This document shows positions 55,691 through 64,000 of a stretch of 64,000 bases of DNA, piece by piece. This DNA comes from Galeruca laticollis (Eukaryota > Arthropoda > Insecta > Coleoptera > Chrysomelidae): the NCBI GenBank assembly GCA_963921935.1, contig OY998175.1, positions 175,867,262 to 175,931,261 of the forward strand, given 5' to 3'. The position numbers and the translations under genes are program-made. Below the pieces are notes generated by a model. The model was given only the letters and a program-made list of their open reading frames with translations, was not told where the DNA came from and did no database searches. The stretch's first letter is position 1. The number at the start of each line of letters is the position of its first letter.

Positions 55691-56016
55691 GACGACAGTA
55701 CTAAAGAATCAAAAAGTAAACGGTTTTGAGAAAAATATGTGATTAAAGGATTTTGAAAAATGACTTAGGTTTAATATACTCGTAAGCATTTAGATTGATA
55801 AAAGTTTCAGGAAAATAAAGGTGTAAAATACAGCTATCGGCCATAATGACCGAAACAGCGCATGACGTCATGGTTCAGTAAATCAGTGATGGTAACGTTT
55901 TATAAGAGCTATCCCTACCAACACAAAGAAATCCCTACATTTTCCCAATTCATAAAATTAAATTCCCCCACTTTACCCCTTCAATCAATTTTGGTAAATG
56001 AAAATGACGATAAAAA
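55691..56016. other. intergenic sequence
   Basis: A CRE-type palindrome, TGACGTCA, lies near 55864. No gene is seen. Confidence 0.4.
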
Positions 56017-56148
56017 TTTATTTTGACAAAAAAAGTATTGTTATTATCAATAAAACTGCAAATTAAAGTTAATTTCTTGTTTCCGTTTTGCTTTCTTTTT
56101 TTTGGGCTTAGCAGTATCGCTTTCCTCAGAACTGGAAGACTCTATTTT
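56017..56148 (-). CDS. candidate terminal exon with poly(A) signal, gene unidentified
   Basis: A good acceptor (AAAATTTAG) ends at 56149. The in-phase frame from 56148 reads KIESSSSEESDTAKPKKKKA and continues through KRKQE to a TGA at 56047-56049. AATAAA lies 25 bp further on (56022-56017). The sequence is Ser/Glu-rich followed by a basic cluster that looks like a nuclear localisation signal, as in many C-termini. No upstream exon was identified. It could be the end of a host gene on the minus strand or of a transposon gene. Confidence 0.35.
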
Positions 56149-56601
56149 CTAAATTTTTATGCCATAATAACTATTAAGATTATTTAGTTTTTTAACTAAA
56201 AGTACTTACTACTTACTGTTACTTTACTTGTTATTACTTTATATCTGTACTATCCGTGAATAAATGGATAAGTCGTAATTATAAACATTTCAGTATGGCT
56301 ATTTTAAGCATTTTGATGCTTTTAAAGAATACCGAATTGAAATCAAACTTAGTTTTTTGGAAATGGGTTGATAATTATGCAATAAATGGCGTAAATAAAT
56401 TATGAGGTGTAAAATTACATTACTTTCTTAGAATAATATAAATTACCTATTTATTCACCCTAAATTTGTGTGTTCTTGTTAAGTTACGGACTTGTTCCAT
56501 ATAGTGCAAAAATATATTGAACAAAACAAAGAACGTTTTTTATGCTTTACTTCTTTATACAAGTAATGCGAACAACATTAATATATTTCAAAAAAAAAGT
56601 A
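56149..56601. other. no recognisable gene
   Basis: AT-rich, possibly intron of the exon at 56047-56148. Nothing else is supported. Confidence 0.4.
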
Positions 56602-58897
56602 TTATTGATCATCTGGATCAAACTCTTCTAAATCCGGGTCTAAGTCTTGCATATCCGTCGTAGTGGGCAAGTTTCGGTAAAAGTTATGAAATACTTCATC
56701 GATGAGCGGCAAAAGATCAAGTAGGTCTTGCTTTTCATCTTTACTGATTGGCAAAGGCTTGTCCGTGATTTGGGCCAATGTGCTAGGTATAATTTGTTTT
56801 CCTCTCCTTCGGAAATTTAAAGATTTAAAAGGTTTGAGACGTCTTAACTATGTTTATACTTGTTCCTATTTCCCTGTTATACTGAAACCACTGGACTGGC
56901 TGCCACAAGAATTTTTCTCCATCAGTGTTAACTTTTTTAACGACTTTTCCTAGACTGCCAAAATCTAAGAAGTCTTCTTGTTTCATTAGTACTACTTTAA
57001 ATGGTTTTTCCTTCTCCAGGATCTTACCATCTGACACCAGTCATTAGGGTGATTGATTTTCATCTGTGTTCTCTTCTTTTCTTTCTCTATAAGGGCATGA
57101 TCGTTATCACATTCTATGTGAGTGTGACCACTGACTAAAAATTTGTGATTTATTATATTGATATTGGGGCATTGTGTAAAAGCGAAGAATAACATGAAAG
57201 CGACTTGCTGGTTTTTGGCAAGTATCCGAGTAGAAAGTTACCTTTTCCACACCAAGTATCTTGTTTAGGTTTTTTGAATGCAAGGTTCAAACTGTAGAAG
57301 CAGTTCTTGTACAATATTAATGTGACAGGCTTGTCTACTATTTCTTTGTACATGTCATAAATTTTAGCTATAGATAAGTCACTAAACAAGTATTTTTAAA
57401 TGTTCTATTTCTACAGTAGTGGCTTTCCTATTTGGGAAACGAAAAAATGTGATCTTTAGCTTTTTGAATTTCTTCCATCGAGCGTCTCTTACCTGAAGGA
57501 GCAATTGCACGTCTATCGGAGGGAATAATTCCAGAAAATGACTCTTTTTTCTTTTCACCTAATACTTCAACAAATCCTTTGGTTCCACCGAAGGTTGCAA
57601 TGAAGCAAGAATTACAAATTGGCTTTTGTATCCCAGCAATACTATACTATATTGATATGAATATTCCCTGTGTTTTTTCTTGGTCCTAGTTGTTCAGTTT
57701 TCTTTTGATTAAAATTTATTAGAGAAGCTATATAGTTGACCCTTTTATCACTACTTCCCAAGTTCCAATAGTCTTGAAAACATCTATCTCGGTCCTCATC
57801 TGAAAACCTTTCTTTACATTTCATACGACATGCTTTCAATGGCTTTATATTTCTAGACTGTATCACCTTTCCTTTCTCAGTAGTATAACTTTTGCCAGCA
57901 TTCTTATTTCTTAACTTTCTTGTTTCTGCTTTCGTGCCCTTCCTTGTTTCTTCTTTTTTATGTACTATTTGGCTCGCTTTCCACCGAAACATCGTCTTTG
58001 TCTCTCCCATTTAAGTTATACGAATCTGTTCCTATCGTTACCATTTTAGTTTTATCGGGGGTGTAGTCTAAGTTTGCATCTTTAATGCCATTTTCTACTG
58101 TGCATTTTTTTCTTCCGTTGGGTCTCTTAAAAAAAGCTTAAAATAATACGAATTCCAAGTATTACGGACCTTTACCTCCAACTTGATCATCAATTTCGTC
58201 AGTAGAGGCTTCTATGCCTTCAACAAAATCCGGATCAGCGATAATGTAATCGAAATCGGAAGCACTCTCGTTAAGGTGGCCGTTATCGTCAGTTAGATAA
58301 TTGAAAGTACTTGTGGACGGAGCGGGATTAGCATCAAAACATTGTACAGAAGATGTCGCAAAAAACTTGCTACCCTCGGTGCAAATATCTGCTTTATTTT
58401 CTATTTCTGAAAAAAAACTGCTAAACAAAACAGAGTTAATTAACATTGTTTTGTAGTCTCATTTGTTGTTTTGTGAATGTTTTAAGCAAACTTTTCAGTA
58501 CACCCTATTTTATGAACTTTATTAGTCAGCACCCGGTCCCTTGTTTTATATATGCCAATGAGTACTTGTGTCCAAAGAAACTAAGGCCATTTCGCAAACT
58601 AAACCACAAAACATCAAAATCATTTTTATTTTAAAAGGGTCTTGCAGCCAAACGGTTCGGCACTAATTATTTTATTGGAAAATACAGAAGTAATTAGAAT
58701 GAACACTTAACGGGTTTAAAAAGATCCGTAGTAACACTTTCTGATGCCACATTCATGCTGTTTTGATTGTTTATTTCTGCTTGTATTTCACTTGGCCTTT
58801 CAATAATATTTCTAGCAACTTCGGACACATTGCCTTGTATACACCCTTCCAAGGCATTTTTCATAATTTGTTTAACTCGATCTCCCATTTTCATCAA
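56602..58897 (-). pseudogene. intron-containing transposon protein, uncharacterised insect family
   Basis: On the minus strand, 58897-58700 gives a start (MMKMGDRVKQIMKNALEGCI). An apparent intron (donor CCC|GTTAAG near 58702, acceptor TTTTTTTCAG near 58412) leads to ENKADICTEGSKFF and an acidic part. A second intron (GGAG|GTAAAG near 58165, acceptor TTTTTTTAAG near 58125) leads to GRKKCTVENGIK. Then come KACRMKCKERFSDEDRDRCF and QDYWNLGSSDKRVNYIASLI, a Cys-pair domain, VEVLGEKKKESFSG near 57550, LSIAKIYDMYKEIVDKPVTL, and HKFLVSGHTHIECDNDHALI near 57120. The C-terminus is LPISKDEKQDLLDLLPLIDE ending in an acidic tail with a stop at 56602. I recall many uncharacterised insect proteins with this layout; the G-H-T-H...D-H-A block may be catalytic. 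Frameshifts near 58010, 57390 and 56830 and a deletion at about 57400-57640 inactivate it. Confidence 0.6.
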
Positions 58898-59392
58898 CTG
58901 CTAAGACACCTAATAATGATTAAACCATCGGCTTGCATGATAGCTTGCATGTGTACTTCATATCCTCAAAACAAAATGGCGCGACTTTTCTTTATTTAGT
59001 TACTTCCCATTCAAATGCAAGGCCCACTGTTTTTTTGTCATGTTTATAAACAGGTAATTCATGATACTGACAAAAATAAAGGAAAATACAATGTGTCCAG
59101 GCGGATATTTCGACATACCTGGTTATTCATCAACTGAATATCATTTACGTGGATGGTTAAGTTGAGTTACCTTATTTCACACAAATATTAACACTCCTAA
59201 ATAATAAACAAGTCGACATACCTTTATGCAAGGAAAATTCCCTACAGGTTACCATCACTGTAATAAATATCAATTACTTCCATGAGTGTTGCCTAAACTT
59301 TTGTTGAGGTTTCGATCGATTCCTACATCATTTCAACAACTTTAACATAGTTCATTGTTTATATGGTTTGTTTTTATGTATATCAATTGTGT
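58898..59392. other. flank between transposon protein and PLE
   Basis: No gene recognised. It may hold the 5' end of the transposon coded at 56.6-58.9 kb. Confidence 0.4.
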
Positions 59393-60116
59393 TTTTATAT
59401 GAAACTCAAGGTCTCTAGTTAATTCCACAATATAATACAAGTTATTAAAAATTCTAAAAAATTGACAATTGTTTCGATAAATCAATATCATCGTCAGAAT
59501 GACAGAAGTTACATTTCATTTTATGCCTACCTGATGTTTAGTAGTTAATTTTGGCTAGACCAAGAAGTAACCTAACTTGTGATTGGCTTAATATATGTTT
59601 ATAGAAAAAAGAAGAAGATGTGATATTACAAATATTGAAGCTTAGATATTATTAGCCCTATGGTGATATCCTGGATATCATTTTTCCAATTGAGATCAGT
59701 ATAACTGTGCAATGATATAGAAAACCAGGAAAACTATATCTGCTGATCATTACAATTATCACTTAAGAAGACAGTTTATTAGTGGAGAATTCCCTAGATT
59801 TAACTGTTCATTGACAACTTCATATTGTGGGTTTCTTAAATGTCTTCTAATTTCCAGTTCTTCAAGGAAATCCAGTTCTTGTTTCTTTTCACAAATATGC
59901 AGTACTTCTAGTTCTGTGTTAGGTGTCAATGAATGATTGGTGTCAAGTAGATGTTTTGCGTAGTGGGATTTATCTGGTTGTTTTAATCTGTATGCTCGTA
60001 AGTGCTCACTGTATCGTACTTCAAAATTCCTAAGGGTCTGACCCAAATAGACAGCGTTACATTCTGGACATTTGAGTTTATATATACCTGACTTCTTTAA
60101 TAGTGGTATTTTTGTA
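59393..60116 (-). mobile_element. Penelope-like element fragment, inverted copy
   Basis: This minus-strand PLE comprises the GIY-YIG domain (59770-60116) and the 3' tail to about 59393. Protein motifs are KSGIYKLKCPECNAVYLGQT (GIY, CxxC linker and YLG), LRNFEVRYSEHLRAYRLKQP and EELEIRRHLRNPQYEVVNEQ, with no stop before the natural one near 59763. It starts abruptly at the linker, so RT is absent. It forms a 720-bp inverted repeat with 60518-61245. Confidence 0.9.
59450..59509 (-). ncRNA. candidate hammerhead ribozyme, intact core
   Basis: On the minus strand: stem I arm TTCTGTCATT, core CTGACGA (59491-59497), a short stem II (GATA/TATC), GAAAC (59471-59475), loop AATT, cleavage triplet GTC (59464-59466), then the other stem I arm AATTTTTTAGAA. 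Stem III is only two base pairs (AC/GT), as described for PLE-associated hammerheads. One extra U between the first core block and stem II departs from the consensus, so activity is uncertain. Confidence 0.55.
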
Positions 60117-60874
60117 AATTTACCGAAAACCAACACAAACTGATGTGACAATTCCATTCAATTCTAATCACCCTGTCTCACACAGACTAGCGGCATATAA
60201 TTCAATGATACATAGAGCTTTTTCAGTTCCTATGAACAAATGTAATTTTGATAGAGAGATTAATACAATTAGACAAATAGCAACATCTAACGGTTATCCA
60301 TTAGATATGATGAATAGGCTAATTAGTAAAAAAGAGAAAAAAGTGGCATTACAACTAATATATCCTAAACAAGCTGATGAAATTAAAACTTATAAAACCA
60401 TCACATATGCAGGAAATATTTCTAATAATATTTCAAAGATAATATCTTCAGCAACGAATACAACAATTTCTTTTAAAACAGAAAGTAACGTTAGTACAAA
60501 ATTGTTAAATGTAAAAACAAAAATACCACTATTAAAGAAGTCAGGTATATATAAACTCAAATGTCCAAAATGTAATGCTGTCTATTTGGGTCAGACCCTT
60601 AGGAATTTTGAAGTACGATACAGTGAGCACTTACGAGCATACAGATTAAAACAACCAGATAAACCCCACTACGCAAAACATCTACTTGACACCAATCATT
60701 CATTTTACACCTAACACAGAACTAGAAGTACTGCATATTTGTGAAAAGAAACAAGAACTGGATTTCCTTGAAGAACTGGAAATTAGAAGACATTTAAGAA
60801 ACCCACAATATGAAGTTGTCAATGAACAGTTAAATCTAGGGAATTGTCCACTAATAAACTGTCTTCTTAAGTGA
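60117..60874 (+). pseudogene. Penelope-like RT thumb, linker and GIY-YIG domain
   Basis: The copy begins at the RT thumb, VYRKPTQTDVTIPFNSNHP, and reads without a stop through MNKCNFDREINTIRQIATSN and the KTITYAGNISNNISKIISSA linker. It continues to KSGIYKLKCPKCNAVYLGQT (GIY-YLG with CxxC), EVRYSEHLRAYRLKQPDK and HYAKHLLDTNHS. One extra T near 60706 shifts the frame. The second frame, open to the stop at about 60872, gives TPNTELEVLHICEKKQELDF, EELEIRRHLRN and YEVVNEQLNLGN. The endonuclease would nick target DNA for reverse transcription. RT palm and fingers are missing, so this is a 5'-truncated insertion with only one coding lesion: a young copy. Confidence 0.9.
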
Positions 60875-61290
60875 TAATTGTAAAGATCAGCAGATATAGT
60901 TTTCCTGGTTTTCTATATCATTACACAGTTATACTGATCTTAATTGGGAAAATGATATCCAGGATATCACCATAGGGCTAATAATATCTAAGCTTCAATA
61001 TTTGTAATATCACATCTTCTTCTTTTTTCTATAAACATATATTAAGCCAATCACAAGTTAGGTTACTTCTTGGTCTAGCCAAAATTAATTACTAAACATG
61101 AGGTAGGCATAAAATGAAATGTAACTTCTGTCATTCTGACGATGATATTGATTTATCGAAACAATTGTCAATTTTTTAGAATTTTCAATAACTTGTATTA
61201 TATTGTGGAATTAACTAGAGACCTTGAGTTTCATTTAAAAACACTAATATGAGCATATTCCACGAAGTAAGGGTCGAGACAGTCAATTTT
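60875..61290 (+). repeat. PLE 3' tail, copy in plus orientation
   Basis: The tail runs from the stop codon to about 61247 (TTTCATTTAAAAACACT), followed by a short segment containing CACGAAGTAAGGGTCGAGAC, which also occurs at 24906-24925. It is the inverted partner of 59393-59762. Confidence 0.85.
61124..61183 (+). ncRNA. candidate hammerhead ribozyme, intact core
   Basis: Core CTGACGA at 61136-61142, GAAA at 61158-61161, cleavage triplet GTC at 61167-61169. Stem II is GATA (61144-61147) with TATC (61154-61157). Stem III is AC/GT with loop AATT. Stem I is ATT/AAT plus TTCT/AGAA around an internal loop. The same extra U (61143) as in the minus copy precedes stem II. The arrangement is that of a type I hammerhead with minimal stem III, known from PLE terminal repeats. 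Confidence 0.55.
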
Positions 61291-61994
61291 ATATCAATTG
61301 TCTTTTTTTAAATTAAGAAATAGTACTGTACAGTAGTAGACAAGCCTCTATATAGGCATAATCAAAAAGTAAGTTTCAAAGAAATATATTGTAACTATAT
61401 GTATTTAAATAAATGTATTGTATTTTTTAAATTTTTAGAAAGGTTTGAAAATGGTTTGAATTAAATAAACCGAAACGTTACTACTATAAGCAAGTGATTA
61501 TATTTCTGACGGAAACCCATGAAAATATAAGAAATTGAGTATTTACGGTCATTAAAAATAAAAATGTTTAACGATAGAAACTATTTTTTGAACATATATG
61601 GTGCACACGCAAACGTTCTATTTAAATTTGTCCTACGAATAGACCGCCACTATTATAATATTTGTAATTTAATATCTTCTTTTTTCTATCCATATTTTTG
61701 ACAAACGAAAAATTTATTGTTGACGTTCTTCATTGTTGAGTGCAATATCTACTGAGCCGTGACGTAGCAGGCGTTTTCGCGCACAATTTAAAGTAAATAG
61801 AATAAAATGCAATAATTTTCGTTAAAAATTAGTTTTTTGCTGAAATAATGTATTTTTCGGAAATAGCAGATATGTACCTACATTGTAGAAGGGGATTTTC
61901 AAATCAGTCATCATGACTATTGGATAGGTAGGCATGAACAGTCTATTATCAGAAAATGGTCAGGAAGCAATATGTAGGTTATTCCAAAATGAGT
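61291..61994. other. no recognisable gene
   Basis: AT-rich. No motif found. Confidence 0.45.
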
Positions 61995-62235
61995 GTTCTC
62001 GGTATTTGGGATATATGTACAGTTAAAATGAGTAAAATTTCCAAATTTAGGTGTTCTTTGAACTAGCCGTGAATTCTCTACAACTTTAGATACAAAAGTG
62101 TTTTGATAGGACCGCTACTTTGGATGCTACATATCATAGAAAGTCGTCAATTGGTACATTTTATCGAATATGAAAAAAATTGTCGTCTTTTAGCAGTCAA
62201 TTACTACCTAATACCCAATTTTAAAGTTTAGAGGG
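61995..62235 (+). repeat. dispersed repeat, copy 2
   Basis: Inverted relative to 54785-55015, with the same TAGCCGTGAATTCTCTAC and TGGTACATTTTAT landmarks. Confidence 0.65.
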
Positions 62236-64000
62236 TCGGTCGATACAGAATTTAATGTTATTTAATTTGATGCGTTCTTTAGGAGTTATAAGCGAGAAAC
62301 TGAAGAAAGTCCGTTTATCAGTCACCAAAAGATATGCTCAACCTCCGAAGGGGTACAAACTCAGTTCACTTGTTTTCAAAACTACATCATAGTCTTAGAA
62401 CTATTTCCAGCTTTCACCACGTCACTTTCACCGCTATCGGGTCTAATTTTACTGGACTATATGGTTATCTTAAGAGGGACCTCTTCACAGGTATATGAAC
62501 CTAAAAACCTTCACAAAACTAGTTACTAATTTAGTAATTATTTGGTTCAAAATATTTACGATAGATGTCAGCTTTTACTTATTCAACATATTTTCTCTAT
62601 CTGTCTTTCCACTCTTGACTGTCCTCTTGATGGTTCAAAGAAACGCATCTCTGTTCGAATGTTTTGAGTTAAATATTTCAACTTTTTGTGAGCACAGAAA
62701 CCTTATCTCTATTTTTTATGTTGCATCCAAACCACAGCACAGCTGTGCATAGATAAGGGAATATTATATACACGGATCCAAACAAAATTTGTTGACATAA
62801 TTTCCATTTGAGTGTAGATTTTTGATTATTTAAGAGTTTCATAAATATTGTTGAAAGGAATAAATTGTTGAAAAGTAAGTAATCGTATGAACCCGATATC
62901 AAAAATGATAGTTATGATAATGTAAATTATCCCGCAATCCGTATTTTGTAATTTTAAAGGCTATGTTTGAGGTTATGTTTACTGGATTATTTGATTGATG
63001 TGAAAATATGAGATAAGTAATACTGACTGTTTGTTCTAGTATCATCAAACCATCTTTCAACATTCTCTTGAAACCCTGTTTTAGTAGTAATATGGGTTTG
63101 TTAGCGAAAAGCGAAAAATGCTTAATTGAAGTGAAGTGACCTTTGAAGTATCTGAATGAAGAAAAATTAAAACCACTCTCAAAAGACAAGAATTGCATAA
63201 TTCATTTTGATGAATATATAATAGTGATAATTGAAAAAGATAACTATTATCACCTGATACAAGGTGCATTACATATTGCATGAAAGGACATGTGCTATTT
63301 AATAATATGGATACCAAGTGACAACATTGTGGGAATTGCTAGAAATTAAGAATGGAAGAAAAATATACATACATTAAAAACATTCTACTTTTCAAAATTT
63401 GTACCATTTATATTAACAAAATAAAATGTTTTCATGGTTATAAATTTTTGTTTGTTTCATGCTAAGAAAATTAAACGGCGGAAAAGTTCCAAATTTACAT
63501 GATTTAAAATAGGCCATTTAGTCTGAAAACACAGAACGTCGTGTCACAACTTTGCCTCAATCTAATCATATTTGTATCAGTTTCAGAGTTTCTGTTTGTT
63601 GCTTTCAATTTTTATTTGACATGTAGGCTCTTTTTTCAACTACATGTGTAAATATATTCAATTTTATCTAGAAACAAATAATATAAACAAAGAGTTTCCA
63701 AATTTATTATACAAAGAAATATTTACTTGTAATACAATGCTTTACATTTAATAGAAAGAGGAAAGTAAGGTACAGTGAGGAATTTCAATTTGAAATAGCA
63801 AACGTTTAAAAAACTTACAAAGCAACTATAACAACTAATGAAAAATTTAAAGCGAAAGATCTGTAATGACAATTAATAATGTATATATTTTGGGGAGATC
63901 GATATATACAGTAAACAATCAAACATACAATCAACATGAACAAGTTTGCTTCTACCTTGTTTGCAAATATTGATCATATGTGTTGTGGAGATTGGAAGTG
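62236..64000. other. no recognisable gene
   Basis: Short frames at 62495-62752 (+), 62678-62902 (-), 62899-63198 (-) and 63081-63317 (-) have no recognised domain, and codon composition follows the local AT bias. No RNA gene was recognised. Confidence 0.45.

Overview
The window reads as repeat-dominated, AT-rich DNA from an animal, most probably an insect with a large transposon-filled genome (a beetle or hemipteran is plausible, but the order cannot be fixed from the sequence). The evidence is the mix of element families: Pao/BEL and Ty3/gypsy LTR elements, an RTE-like non-LTR element, Penelope-like elements (PLEs) with GIY-YIG endonuclease, piggyBac, pogo/Tigger, IS630-like, PIF/Harbinger-like, Crypton-like and Polinton fragments. 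Spliceosomal exon signals and the absence of bacterial operon structure agree. Nearly every long reading frame is a transposon relic carrying stops or frameshifts. Only two short stretches look like possible host exons, at 54.2-54.8 kb and 56.0-56.15 kb, both on the minus strand.

Layout. 0-5 kb: a small PIF/Harbinger-like element (339-1019) and a C-rich minisatellite (3.1-3.6 kb). 5.5-14.7 kb: a minus-strand pile of relics: BEL RNase H (5.6-6.5), piggyBac transposase (7.7-9.5), Polinton DNA polymerase (9.96-11.03, plus strand), a gypsy deletion derivative fusing gag to integrase, with one LTR (11.03-13.84), and a BEL protease (13.84-14.7). 14.9-18.9 kb: a plus-strand pogo transposase split by a 2.2-kb insertion that itself contains a PLE tail. 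19.4-26.3 kb: a nested stack in which a BEL gag fragment abuts an IS630-like transposase, which is split by a PLE, which is split by an RTE-like element flanked by a 23-bp target-site duplication.

26.9-30.8 kb: a second gypsy element (minus) bounded by 500-bp direct repeats. 31.2-44.1 kb: a large Pao/BEL unit (plus) with gag, protease, RT, RNase H and integrase, and a possible LTR pair 12.8 kb apart. Its 3' part holds a palindromic minisatellite, a degenerate non-LTR RT and a 205-bp MITE. 44.2-49.5 kb: a tandem duplication, a second pogo transposase and a run of MITEs and hairpins. 49.7-52.0 kb: a split Crypton-like recombinase beside a 241-bp palindrome. 54.2-54.8 kb: first two exons of an unidentified gene. 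55.06-55.69 kb: a large foldback element. 56.6-58.9 kb: an intron-containing transposon protein of an uncharacterised insect family. 59.4-61.3 kb: two PLE copies in inverted orientation. 61.3-64 kb: no recognisable gene.

The most interesting points are candidate hammerhead ribozymes in the PLE tails (four copies, two with intact core), a cluster of long hairpins at 47.4-53.6 kb, a TIR family present twice in inverted orientation (15.9-18.2 and 48.65-49.5 kb), and a PLE reverse transcriptase with its catalytic segment duplicated in tandem. All homology calls rest on motifs read by eye. No database search was possible.
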